A DNA stretch of 64,000 nucleotides from Tyzzerella sp. (GCA_019415525.1 DXZA01000067.1:186001-250000); one strand, 5' to 3'; shown: positions 35,586 through 44,572, numbered from the stretch's first letter. A program made the numbers and translations. Notes: generated by a model from the sequence alone, not told the origin.

Positions 35586-36458
35586 ATGAGATATGAAGGA
35601 ACAGTTTACAGACCACCAAGTGAAGCAGGAAGTCTTATAATACAGCTTACAATAGGCTGTGCAAGAAATACTTGTACATTTTGTGCTATGTACAAAGATA
35701 AAAACTTTAGAATTCGTCCTCTTGAAGAAGTTGTTGAAGACCTTCAAATGGCAAGAGAATATTACAGCAGAATAAAAGTTAAAAGAGTATTTTTAGCTGA
35801 CGGAGATGCTCTTATTGTAAAAACAAAAGACCTTCTTTATATTCTTGAAAAAGTTAAAGAAATTTTCCCAGAATGTGAAAGAATATCAATGTATGGTGCA
35901 CCAAAAGATATTTTAGGAAAAACACCAGAAGAACTTAAAACTCTTAAAGAAGCTGGTCTTGATATGATATATATGGGAATAGAGTCTGGTGATGATGAAG
36001 TTCTTACATTTGTAAAAAAAGGTGCAACACAGGCAGAAATGATTGAAGCTGGTAAAAAAATCAAAGATGCAGGTATGATACTTTCTGTAACACTTATATC
36101 TGGTCTTGGTGGCAGAAGATTTCTTAAAGAACATGCTGTAAATAGTGCTAAAGTAATAAGTGCAATCAAACCTGAATATGTTGGTTTCTTAACACTTCTT
36201 GTAGAAGAAGGCACACCAATGTATGACCAGCTTAAAAATGGAGAAATAGAGCTTTTAAAACCACAAGAAGTTCTTGAAGAAATGAAACTTTTTATTAGCA
36301 ATGTAGACTCAGAAGGAACTGTATTTAGAGCAAACCATGCTTCAAACTATATTCCTTTAGGTGGTACATTCAATCGTGATAAAGAAGCACTTCTTGCACA
36401 AATTGCAGAGGCAGAAAAACGTAATATGTTTAAATCTGATTATTTTAGAGCATTATAA
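35586..36458 (+). CDS. Radical SAM protein with CX4CX2C cluster motif
   Basis: 290 residues. The cluster motif is GCARNTCTFCAMYKD, i.e. Cys-X4-Cys-X2-Cys in place of the usual CX3CX2C. The same spacing is found in a set of uncharacterised Elp3/MiaB-fold radical SAM proteins. Downstream are the SAM-binding GIESGDDEVLTFVKKG and LISGLGG, and the end FRANHASNYIPLGGTFNRDKE is family specific. The reaction is unknown. A GAGGTAG ribosome site precedes the ATG. It may be read together with the next membrane protein gene, 20 bases on. Confidence 0.85.
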   Translation: MRYEGTVYRPPSEAGSLIIQLTIGCARNTCTFCAMYKDKNFRIRPLEEVVEDLQMAREYYSRIKVKRVFLADGDALIVKTKDLLYILEKVKEIFPECERISMYGAPKDILGKTPEELKTLKEAGLDMIYMGIESGDDEVLTFVKKGATQAEMIEAGKKIKDAGMILSVTLISGLGGRRFLKEHAVNSAKVISAIKPEYVGFLTLLVEEGTPMYDQLKNGEIELLKPQEVLEEMKLFISNVDSEGTVFRANHASNYIPLGGTFNRDKEALLAQIAEAEKRNMFKSDYFRAL

Positions 36459-36478
36459 TTTATTTTTGAGGTTATATA

Positions 36479-37261
36479 ATGGGTTATTTAGGTTTATTTA
36501 CTCTCTTAACTTTATATTTTATAATAGACTGTTTTATTGTAAATAAAAGAGTTCAATGGCTTATACCTATTTTATGGACTATACCGCCCTTTTTTATGGC
36601 TATAAATTATAAAGAAGGAATGGAAATAAACGGTCTTATGGTACTTCTATGCTATTTTATGATATTTTTATCAATAAAAAGCTTATGGGGTATAAAAATG
36701 TGGAATACAAAAAATAGAAAATTCCATTATGTAACATTTATTATTTTGTATATATTTGTCTATATAATAGTTTATTATGTATTCAATGAAGCAATAAACA
36801 TAGGATATATACCATCATTTTCATTTATACAATCTATATCTTTGAAAAGACTTGCGTATACATCACTTTGGGTTGCATTATCATTTATAATTACTTTTTC
36901 TATATACAACCTTATAGATAAAACATTTGGTAAAAAAAGTAATATTATAATAATACAATGCAAAGTATATAGTGTAAATATTTTTTGGGGTACAATATTT
37001 TCACGTTATTATATTGAAGGTGTTAATAATGGTAAATATTATCCTTTTGAAATATCAAAGAGAATGTATACAATTCTAAAAAAAGAAAAAACTTTAGAAT
37101 TAAAATTAAAAAATGGTATACTTGGCGGAAAATATGTATTTGAAAATCCTTGTCCCAGCCTTGAAAATAAAGCATTAAGACGAGATAAAAAAATAGCAAA
37201 ACTTTCATTTATATTTTTCATTTTAGTCATTATATTGGGTATATACCTTTTTATATTGTAA
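36479..37261 (+). CDS. Hypothetical membrane protein
   Basis: 260 residues, about six to seven predicted membrane segments: two near the N-terminus, several between 50 and 150, and one at the very C-terminus (about 240-260). A soluble stretch rich in Lys, Tyr and Asn (about 160-235) includes YYPFEISKRMYTILKKEK. I recognise no family. GAGG lies 10 bases before the ATG. It stands between the radical SAM gene and spoIID, so transcripts starting upstream could run through it into spoIID. Confidence 0.6.
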   Translation: MGYLGLFTLLTLYFIIDCFIVNKRVQWLIPILWTIPPFFMAINYKEGMEINGLMVLLCYFMIFLSIKSLWGIKMWNTKNRKFHYVTFIILYIFVYIIVYYVFNEAINIGYIPSFSFIQSISLKRLAYTSLWVALSFIITFSIYNLIDKTFGKKSNIIIIQCKVYSVNIFWGTIFSRYYIEGVNNGKYYPFEISKRMYTILKKEKTLELKLKNGILGGKYVFENPCPSLENKALRRDKKIAKLSFIFFILVIILGIYLFIL

Positions 37262-37271
37262 TAAAATATAT

Positions 37272-37310
37272 AAGCCCTTCATATATTTATAAAAAATATA
37301 TGGGAGGCTT
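37272..37310 (+). promoter_or_regulatory. Hairpin covering the spoIID ribosome site, with a sigma-E-like promoter inside
   Basis: Arms 37272-37286 and 37296-37310 can form 14 pairs (two G-U) with one mismatch, burying the GGGAGG of spoIID. The left arm contains CATATATT (37280-37287), close to the sigma-E -10 (CATACANT). TAATAAA 14 bases upstream is a partial -35 match. A transcript starting there would lack the left arm and leave the ribosome site free. Confidence 0.5.
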
Positions 37311-37314
37311 TTTT

Positions 37315-38274
37315 ATGCGTAAAATCATTACAATTATGATTATCAATACAATAATAACAACATTCATAATTCCTTTTTTCATTGTAAGTAAATTTTCTGA
37401 AAAAACAGTTTCAGAAAATACATATTATGAAAATCCAATAAAAATTGAAGTATATAATCCCGAAACAGAAACAAATGAAGAAACTCCTTTTGAGGAATAT
37501 ATAAAAGGTGTTGTTGCTGCTGAAATGCCTGCCCTTTTTAATATCGAAGCATTAAAGGCACAGGCTGTATGTGCAAGAACTTATGCTTTAAGAGAAATAG
37601 AAGCAATGGGACAAACAACAGATGTATTACCTAACCCTTCAGATATAGGACAAGCCTATAAAACAAAAGAAGAACTTAAAGAACTATGGGGAGAAAATTT
37701 TGATGAATATTATAATAATATAGAAACTGCTGTAAACGAAACATATGGAGAAATTATGGTATATAATGATGAACCTATACTTGCTGTTTTTCACTCAACA
37801 AGTGCAGGATATACTGAAAATTCAGAAAATATATGGGAAAGTGCATTACCATATTTAAAAAGCGTTGAAAGCAGTGGTGATATATATGCACCTCAATATG
37901 AAACATCAACAGAATTATCATACGATAAAATAAAAGAGCTTTTTATATCAAAATATCCAAATATATCTTTTTCATCTGAACCTCTTATTTCACAAATAAA
38001 AATAAATTCTGTAAGTGATGCAGGATATATAACATCTGTAACAGTTGGAGGAGTAACAATGTCTGGTCTTGATATAAGAGGAGTTTTAGGACTTCGTTCA
38101 GCTTCTTTTACAATGACAGATACAGGAAATTCAATTATATTTACAACAAAAGGATATGGACATGGTGCTGGAATGAGCCAATACGGAGCAGAAGCAATGG
38201 CAGAAGAAGGCTATACATATAAAGAAATTTTAAACCATTATTATACAGATATAGATTTTAAAAATATGAATTAG
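37315..38274 (+). CDS. spoIID: Stage II sporulation protein D (lytic transglycosylase)
   Basis: About 319 residues. Cell-wall hydrolase of the DMP engulfment machine; it cuts glycan strands denuded by SpoIIP. A membrane anchor (about 4-25) is followed by the SpoIID domain. Catalytic Glu70 is in VVAAEMPA. QAVCARTYAL, FHSTSAGYTENSENIW and GYGHGAGMSQYGA provide the zinc/Cys-His features. The ATG at 37315 is chosen because GGGAGG lies 7 bases ahead; an earlier ATG (37300) precedes that site. It sits next to a spoIIQ-like gene, as in many clostridia. Confidence 0.95.
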   Translation: MRKIITIMIINTIITTFIIPFFIVSKFSEKTVSENTYYENPIKIEVYNPETETNEETPFEEYIKGVVAAEMPALFNIEALKAQAVCARTYALREIEAMGQTTDVLPNPSDIGQAYKTKEELKELWGENFDEYYNNIETAVNETYGEIMVYNDEPILAVFHSTSAGYTENSENIWESALPYLKSVESSGDIYAPQYETSTELSYDKIKELFISKYPNISFSSEPLISQIKINSVSDAGYITSVTVGGVTMSGLDIRGVLGLRSASFTMTDTGNSIIFTTKGYGHGAGMSQYGAEAMAEEGYTYKEILNHYYTDIDFKNMN

Positions 38275-38278
38275 TATT

Positions 38279-38326
38279 GTATAAACACCACCTATTTTAG
38301 GCAATAATAACCACGGAGGTGTTTAT
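38279..38326 (+). promoter_or_regulatory. Hairpin covering the spoIIQ ribosome site, with a sigma-F-like promoter inside
   Basis: ATAAACACC-A-CCT (38281-38293) can pair with AGGTGTTTAT (38317-38326), burying most of the GGAGG at 38315-38319. The loop holds GGCAATAATA (38300-38309), which fits the sigma-F -10 consensus GGNNANANTR. GTATA (38279-38283) fits the -35 GYATA at 16 bases. A start from this promoter would remove the left arm. Confidence 0.55.
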
Positions 38327-38327
38327 A

Positions 38328-39089
38328 ATGAATAAACGTAAATTATATGGTGTTTTATTCTCATTATGTCTTATTGTTATTTCAGCAGCAGGAATATCTG
38401 CAATAGGATTTAAAAAAGATATTGAAACAAATAAAACAGATACAAATAAAACATCAGAAAATGAAGAAGTTGCTTTAAATAATAATACTTCTGCATATTC
38501 AGAAGAATATATGGCAAACTTAAATGAAAACTATAGTGAAATTGAAAACCAAGTTGAAGTATTAGCAGAAGAACCACAACAAGATGTTGAAATTCCTGTT
38601 ATAACACAAGAAGAACCTGAAACAGAAGTTGCTATTGAAGAAGAGCCTGTTGCTGTTGCAAATGCAACAGAAGAAACAACACCAGTATTCAAATATCCAG
38701 CTTTAGGTGAAATTGTTATGGATTACAGTATAGATAAAGCTATATTTGATGTCACTTTAGAGCAATATCGCACAAATGACAGTATATCAATAAGTGCTGC
38801 AAAAGGTAGTGATGTAATATCATCAGCTGATGGTACTGTTGCTGATATATACACAGACACAGAAAACGGAACAACAGTTGTTATTGACCATGGAAACGGT
38901 TGGCAAACTACATACAGCCAACTTGAAAAAGAAACAGCTGTATCAAAAGGTGATACTGTAACTTCTGGACAAAAAATAGGTACTGTGTCATCTCCTTCAT
39001 TATATAGTGTACTTTTAGGCGACCATATAGATTTTAGTGTAGCACAAAACGGAAATACAGTAGACCCTAAAACAGTACTTTCAAAATAA
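38328..39089 (+). CDS. SpoIIQ-like degenerate M23 peptidase-fold protein
   Basis: About 253 residues. One N-terminal membrane helix, an acidic linker (40-120) and a LytM/M23 fold (about 140-250). In Bacillus SpoIIQ in the forespore joins SpoIIIAH across the septum. Here the LytM metal ligands are gone: the HxGxD stretch reads NDSISI, the YxHL histidine is YSQL, and the last HxH is HID. A structural rather than hydrolytic role is likely. An upstream in-frame GTG (38319) overlaps the ribosome site, so the ATG at 38328 is used. Placed directly after spoIID. Confidence 0.82.
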   Translation: MNKRKLYGVLFSLCLIVISAAGISAIGFKKDIETNKTDTNKTSENEEVALNNNTSAYSEEYMANLNENYSEIENQVEVLAEEPQQDVEIPVITQEEPETEVAIEEEPVAVANATEETTPVFKYPALGEIVMDYSIDKAIFDVTLEQYRTNDSISISAAKGSDVISSADGTVADIYTDTENGTTVVIDHGNGWQTTYSQLEKETAVSKGDTVTSGQKIGTVSSPSLYSVLLGDHIDFSVAQNGNTVDPKTVLSK

Positions 39090-39095
39090 TAAAAC

Positions 39096-39135
39096 TCCCT
39101 TTTTCACAAAGATAAAAACTTTGATGAAAAAGGGA
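39096..39135. terminator. Bidirectional terminator after spoIIQ-like gene
   Basis: TCCCTTTTTCA/TGAAAAAGGGA stem extended by an inner CAAAG/CTTTG stem, then a T-run. Shared with the convergent EamA gene. Confidence 0.88.
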
Positions 39136-39142
39136 AATTTTT

Positions 39143-40036
39143 TTATTTTTTAGAAAGTATAAAAACTGTTGCCATAATAAAAATAAATCCAACAAAATCT
39201 ATTATACCAAAACTACTTTTAAGCCACAAAACAGAAAATACTGTTGCCGAAACAGGTTCAACACTAGCAATCATACTACCTTTAACAGCACCGATTACAC
39301 TTACTCCATAAAGATATAATGTAAATGCTACTAAAGTTCCTATAACTGATATTATTATAACCATACATATTCCTATAATATCAAGAGGAACTCCTCTATT
39401 CCATACACCTGTTATAATACTTAAAAATATTCCTCCTATAATCATTCCATAGCCTATTATTTTAATAGTTCCATATTTTGATATTATTTTTGATGGTATA
39501 AGTGTATAAAGCATCATGGCAACTGCTGAAGAAATGCCCCAAAAAAGACCTTTTTCAGATATGACAAGAGAATGTATATTACCATGAGTAGCAAGTATAA
39601 ATGTACCTAATATAGCTGTTATTATAGCTACAACTTCTCTTTTTTCAGGCAATCTAAAAGATATTATACAAACATATATCATAATAAATACAGGGCCTAT
39701 ATACTGTAAAACCGTTGCAGTTCCTGCATTTGTATATTTTATGGCTGTAAGATATGTATACTGACAAAGCATAAGACCTAATATACTAAACATAACAAGT
39801 TGTATACTATCTCTTTTGTTATGCCATATATTAAAAAACTCTTTTCTTTCTTTCAATATCATATAAGAACACATTATTATACCTGCAACAACCATTCTTA
39901 CTGATGTAAGCCAGTTGGAATCAACATTATAATTTTGAAAAAGGAACTGTCCACAAGCTCCAGAAAATCCCCAACAAATTGCCCCCATAATTGTTGATAA
40001 TGTACCCTTAAAAATAATATTTTTATTATCCCACAT
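39143..40036 (-). CDS. EamA/DMT-family permease
   Basis: 297 residues with ten membrane segments arranged as two EamA repeats. The first begins GTLSTIMGAICWGFSGACGQF, the second ISEKGLFWGISSAVAMMLYTL. Each ends in a hydrophobic stretch with a conserved Pro/Glu (KYTNAGTATVLQYIGP; SMIASVEPVSATVFS). These usually export amino acids or metabolites. The substrate cannot be told from the sequence. The gene stands alone. Confidence 0.88.
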   Translation of the reverse strand: MWDNKNIIFKGTLSTIMGAICWGFSGACGQFLFQNYNVDSNWLTSVRMVVAGIIMCSYMILKERKEFFNIWHNKRDSIQLVMFSILGLMLCQYTYLTAIKYTNAGTATVLQYIGPVFIMIYVCIISFRLPEKREVVAIITAILGTFILATHGNIHSLVISEKGLFWGISSAVAMMLYTLIPSKIISKYGTIKIIGYGMIIGGIFLSIITGVWNRGVPLDIIGICMVIIISVIGTLVAFTLYLYGVSVIGAVKGSMIASVEPVSATVFSVLWLKSSFGIIDFVGFIFIMATVFILSKK

Positions 40037-40112
40037 TTTAATAATACTCCTTTATTTTTTACGTAGTATATAAAGTATATAATTTAAAATGGTTTATTAC
40101 AATATAAAAAAT

Positions 40113-40138
40113 AAAGGTACACTTAAAAGTGTACCTTT
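40113..40138 (-). terminator. Terminator of alaS
   Basis: Perfect 11-bp stem AAAGGTACACT/AGTGTACCTTT with a TAAA loop, 12 bases beyond the alaS stop. Confidence 0.85.
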
Positions 40139-40150
40139 AAAATAAATCAA

Positions 40151-42793
40151 TTATTTAACCTGTTCACCAATAACTTCTTCTGCTTTAGCAAGTGCTTCGC
40201 CAATCTTTGTTGCATCTTTACCGCCTGCCTGTGCCATATTTGGACGACCACCGCCGCCACCGCCACATACAGCAGCTGCTGCTTTTATAATATTTCCTGC
40301 GTGAACACCTTTTTTAACAACATCATCAGTAGCCATTACAACAAAACTTACTTTTCCGTCTTTTCCGCTAGCAAGTACAATTACACCACTACCAAGTTTT
40401 TCTTTAAGTTGGTCACCCATTGTACGAAGTGCATTTCCATCAGCTTCTTTAACTTCTGCAAGAACTGCTGTTACACCATTAATTTCTTTTTTACTGTTAA
40501 GTATTTCAGAAACAGCTCCACCAGCCATTTTTGCTTTAAGTTTTTCAAGTTCTTTTGCAAGTTCTTTCTGCTCAGCAACAAGTGTTTCAATACGTTTTAC
40601 CATATTGTCAGGAGTTGCTTTTACAATGCTACATACTGTTTTAAGCTGTTCTTCCTGTGCTTGGAAATGTTTAAGAGCCTCTGTTCCTGTAAGAGCTTCA
40701 ATTCTTCTTACACCAGCAGCAACACCATTTTCAGAAATTATTTTAAATGTTCCAACCTGTGCAGTATTTGTAAGGTGAGCACCACCACAAAGTTCAACAC
40801 TATATCCGCCCATGTTTACAACACGAACAACATTTCCGTATTTTTCACCGAAAAGTGCCATAGCACCCATTTTTCTTGCATCTTCAATATTTTCTTCTGA
40901 TATTTTTATATCAATATTTTCAAATATTTTTTCATTAACTATTCTTTCAACTTCTTTGATTTCATCAGGAGTCATAGCTGAGAAATGTGTAAAGTCAAAA
41001 CGAAGTCTTTCAGCATCAACATATGAACCAGCCTGTTCAACATGTGTTCCAAGTACAGTTCTTAATGCTTTCTGTAAAAGGTGAGTTGCAGAGTGGTTTC
41101 TTGATGTTGCCATTCTATAACCATAGTCAATAGCAGCTTTTACAGTATCACCTTTTGAAATACTTCCGCTAACAACTTTACCTATATGAGCAATTTTTCC
41201 ACCAACAACTTTTATACAATCTGTAACTTCAACTTTACCTGTTTCAGTTTCGATAATACCTTTATCTCCAACCTGTCCGCCGCTTTCAGCATAGAAAGGT
41301 GTTCTATCAATAAATACAGAAACTTCATTTCCTGCAACTGCACTATCACTTACTTCATTTTCAGCAACAATAGCAAGTACTTTCGCATCATTAACTTCTT
41401 TAACATCATATCCAGCAAACTCTGTTACCATATCAACATCAAGTTTGTGATATACTGTTTCGTCAGCACCCATATATGTGCTTTTTCCTCTTGCTTCTCT
41501 TGCTCTTTCTTTCTGAATTTTCATTTCTTCATTGAAAGCTTTTTCGTCGATTTCAAAGCCTTCTTCTTCAAGAATTTCTTTTGTAAGGTCAATAGGGAAA
41601 CCATATGTGTCATAAAGTCTGAATGATTTTTCACCACTCATAACTTTTTCACCTTTTGATTTCATTTCTTCAATATCATCTTTAAGGATTTCCATACCTT
41701 TATCTATTGTTTTATAGAAAGCACTTTCTTCTACTGTAAGTATTTTGTAGATATAATCTTTCTTTTCAACAAGCTGTGGATATGCTTCACCAGAATTTTC
41801 AACAACAACTTCACATATATCTGTCATAAACATTCTGTTTATTCCAAGAAGTCTACCATGACGTGCAGCACGTCTTAAAAGTCTTCTTAAAACGTATCCT
41901 CTACCTTCATTTGAAGGAAGAACACCGTCAGCAGTCATAAATGTTACAGAACGGATATGGTCTGTAATAACACGAACGCTTACATCAACTTTTGCATCTT
42001 TTCCATATTCAACACCTGCTATTTCACAAACTTTATCACGAATAGCTTTTATTGTATCAACATCAAATATAGAATCTACATTCTGCATAATTGTAGCCAT
42101 ACGTTCAAGACCCATACCAGTATCTATGTTTTTCTGTGCAAGGTCAGAATATGTTCCGTCTTCTTCTGCATTAAACTGTGTAAATACAAGGTTCCAGAAT
42201 TCCATATATCTATCACAGTCACAACCTACTGTACAACCTTCTTTACCACAACCGAATTCTTCTCCTCTGTCATAGTAAATTTCTGAACATGGACCACAAG
42301 GGCCTGTTCCGTGTTCCCAGAAGTTATCTTCTTTACCCATATAGAATATTTTTTCTTTTGGAAGACCTACTGTTTCATGCCAAATTTTTGCAGCTTCATC
42401 ATCATCTTTATAAACTGTTACATAAAGTCTATCTTCAGGGATTTCAAGAACTTTTGTTACAAACTCCCAGCTCCAAGGAATAATTTCTTTTTTGAAATAA
42501 TCTCCAAAAGAGAAATCTCCAAGCATTTCAAAAAATGTACCATGACGAGCTGTTTTACCAACATTTTCAATGTCACCTGTACGAATACATTTCTGACATG
42601 TTGTAACTCTTTTTCTTGGAGGTACTTCTTGTCCTGTAAAGAATGGTTTTAAAGGTGCCATACCTGAATTTATAAGTAAAAGACTGTTGTCATTGTGAGG
42701 TACAAGTGATGCACTCTCAAGTCTTAAATGGTCCTTGCTTTCAAAAAATGCAAGGAATTTTTCTCTTATTTCATTTAAACCCATTTGTTTCAT
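40151..42793 (-). CDS. alaS: Alanyl-tRNA synthetase
   Basis: 880 residues, the usual length. The class II catalytic core has NSGMAPLKPFF and RHGTFFEMLGDFSFGDYF. The editing domain has SRNHSATHLL and the CGGAH zinc site. The C-Ala domain ends in a Gly-rich stretch with GGGGGGRPNMAQAGG. AAAGGA lies 10 bases before the ATG. Controlled by the T-box leader upstream; monocistronic with its own terminator. Confidence 0.97.
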   Translation of the reverse strand: MKQMGLNEIREKFLAFFESKDHLRLESASLVPHNDNSLLLINSGMAPLKPFFTGQEVPPRKRVTTCQKCIRTGDIENVGKTARHGTFFEMLGDFSFGDYFKKEIIPWSWEFVTKVLEIPEDRLYVTVYKDDDEAAKIWHETVGLPKEKIFYMGKEDNFWEHGTGPCGPCSEIYYDRGEEFGCGKEGCTVGCDCDRYMEFWNLVFTQFNAEEDGTYSDLAQKNIDTGMGLERMATIMQNVDSIFDVDTIKAIRDKVCEIAGVEYGKDAKVDVSVRVITDHIRSVTFMTADGVLPSNEGRGYVLRRLLRRAARHGRLLGINRMFMTDICEVVVENSGEAYPQLVEKKDYIYKILTVEESAFYKTIDKGMEILKDDIEEMKSKGEKVMSGEKSFRLYDTYGFPIDLTKEILEEEGFEIDEKAFNEEMKIQKERAREARGKSTYMGADETVYHKLDVDMVTEFAGYDVKEVNDAKVLAIVAENEVSDSAVAGNEVSVFIDRTPFYAESGGQVGDKGIIETETGKVEVTDCIKVVGGKIAHIGKVVSGSISKGDTVKAAIDYGYRMATSRNHSATHLLQKALRTVLGTHVEQAGSYVDAERLRFDFTHFSAMTPDEIKEVERIVNEKIFENIDIKISEENIEDARKMGAMALFGEKYGNVVRVVNMGGYSVELCGGAHLTNTAQVGTFKIISENGVAAGVRRIEALTGTEALKHFQAQEEQLKTVCSIVKATPDNMVKRIETLVAEQKELAKELEKLKAKMAGGAVSEILNSKKEINGVTAVLAEVKEADGNALRTMGDQLKEKLGSGVIVLASGKDGKVSFVVMATDDVVKKGVHAGNIIKAAAAVCGGGGGGRPNMAQAGGKDATKIGEALAKAEEVIGEQVK

Positions 42794-42848
42794 AATTAAA
42801 ATTCCTTTCTTCTATAAATAATAAAAATTTTTGTACCAAAAATAAAAA

Positions 42849-43110
42849 AAGCCTCGTTCCTGAAAAAATCAGGGACGAAGCATTATCCGCGGTACCACCC
42901 TATTTGTGCTAAAAAAAGCACCAGCTTAAATTTTCTTTAACGCAGAAAATACGGTTAAGTCATTCTTATAAAAAGTTTATGACAAAACGGTCTGAGAAAC
43001 TCTCAAAAAAGACTGCTTCTGCAAATGCTTTTTCCGAAAATCTTTCAGCCAAGGATTTTCTCTCTTTGGGACGCTTTTTTGCATACTCCTTCTTTTTATA
43101 ACCTTTATAA
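42849..43110 (-). promoter_or_regulatory. T-box riboswitch leader of alaS (tRNA-Ala responsive)
   Basis: Minus strand. A perfect T-box AGGGTGGTACCGCGG (42887-42901) precedes a terminator stem GCTTCGTCCCTGA/TCAGGAACGAGGC with a long T-run (42844-42881). The Stem I region contains GGCTGAAAG and a specifier context GAA-GCA. GCA (43014-43016) is an Ala codon, matching the downstream gene. Confidence 0.95.
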
Positions 43111-43124
43111 ATATCTTGATTATG

Positions 43125-43154
43125 ATTATATTAGAGAAAAGTCTGTTTTGTCAA
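43125..43154 (-). promoter_or_regulatory. Promoter of the alaS leader
   Basis: Minus strand TTGACA (43149-43154), 18-base spacer, TATAAT (43125-43130); both boxes are perfect. The -35 box overlaps the stop codon of the upstream MocR gene. Confidence 0.88.
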
Positions 43155-44572
43155 TATTTTTTAATAACGTTACCTATTATACTAATTCCTTTTTCAATAT
43201 CTTCATCAGAAATATTTACAAAACATAATCTTATATGGCTTCCTTTTCCACTATTTATGAATTGATTTTCCATAGAAACCACAACACCATTTTTTATAAG
43301 TTCTCCACAAACACATTCTAAGTTTATATTATTTTTCAACTTAATCCACAAACTTATTCCACCTTTACTGTCTATGAATTCTACTTTTTCTTTATCTAAA
43401 TATTTTTTGCAACAACTAACAGCTGTATAATATTTATTTTCTGCATATTTTATTATATTATTTATATGCTCTTTCCAATTATAATTTTTAAGATATTCAG
43501 CAACTGCTCTTTGCATAAAGCCTGATGTTGATATATCAGAAGTATATTTTGCACGTATTACATCATCTTTTATTTTAGGTGGAATAATCATAAAACCTGT
43601 TCTAAGCCCAGGCATAAGTATTTTCGAAAAACTTTTTATATATATAACACGATTTTTATAATCAAGAGCCTTTAAAGGTATGGGACTTTCACCAGTATAA
43701 TTAAAATCATATAAATTATCATCTTCTATTATATACATATCATTTTTTTCAGCAATTTCAATTATTTTTCGTTTCTTTTCTGTAGAATAACATATTCCAG
43801 AAGGTGTTTGAAAATATGCCATAACATACATAAGTTTAGGTTTATATAGCTGTATTGTATTTTCCAATATTTCAATGTTTATACCATCATTTTCAAGAGG
43901 TATTTCTATAATTTCTCCACCTCTTGATATAAATGCAGCTGCTGCACCATAAAATGTAGGTTTTTCAACGATTACACAATCTTTATATTTCATAAGTGCT
44001 TTTGAAACAATGTCTATTCCTTGCTGTGCCCCTGAAATAATTTGTATATTTTCACTATTTGTTCTTATGCCTAAATTTTCACAAAATAATGCTATCTCTT
44101 CTCTTAAAGGCTTATATCCTTGACCTAAAATATCTTTAAAAGCATTTCCCTTTTCTCTTTCAAGTATAGTATTAAAAACTTCTTTAAAGTCATCAGTTGG
44201 AAACAACTCTTCCGGTATTGATGAGCTTGTAAAATTTATTTTATCCTTAAAATCATAACTTTCATTAAATTTTATATTCATTTTTTCAACAGGTTCAGGT
44301 ATTTTTTCAACAGGAATAGGTGAAACATATGTACCACTACCCTTTATGGAATATACTATTTTCTTAGTTTCCATATATTTATATGCCATTACAACAGTAG
44401 CATTATTAACTTTTAATTTTTCCGCCATTTTTCTTATTGCAGGTAATCTTGTATCAGCTGGAATAACACCTTTTTCTATAAGCTCACATAACTTATCACC
44501 TAATTGCTTATATATTGGACTTTCAGAGTTTCTATCTATAACAACAGAATAAAATTCATTCAAAACTATCAC
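43151..44572 (-). CDS. MocR/PdxR-type GntR regulator with aminotransferase domain
   Basis: 473 residues. The N-terminal GntR winged helix (about 15-82: SPIYKQLGDKLCELIEKG, RLPAIRKMAEKLKVNNATVV) is joined to a class I aminotransferase-like domain. The PLP lysine is in YIKSFSKILMPGLRTG. Members sense PLP or amines and regulate vitamin B6, GABA or related genes. The target here is unknown because the neighbours are alaS and rpoN. No PLP genes are beside it. Confidence 0.9.
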   Translation of the reverse strand: MIVLNEFYSVVIDRNSESPIYKQLGDKLCELIEKGVIPADTRLPAIRKMAEKLKVNNATVVMAYKYMETKKIVYSIKGSGTYVSPIPVEKIPEPVEKMNIKFNESYDFKDKINFTSSSIPEELFPTDDFKEVFNTILEREKGNAFKDILGQGYKPLREEIALFCENLGIRTNSENIQIISGAQQGIDIVSKALMKYKDCVIVEKPTFYGAAAAFISRGGEIIEIPLENDGINIEILENTIQLYKPKLMYVMAYFQTPSGICYSTEKKRKIIEIAEKNDMYIIEDDNLYDFNYTGESPIPLKALDYKNRVIYIKSFSKILMPGLRTGFMIIPPKIKDDVIRAKYTSDISTSGFMQRAVAEYLKNYNWKEHINNIIKYAENKYYTAVSCCKKYLDKEKVEFIDSKGGISLWIKLKNNINLECVCGELIKNGVVVSMENQFINSGKGSHIRLCFVNISDEDIEKGISIIGNVIKKY

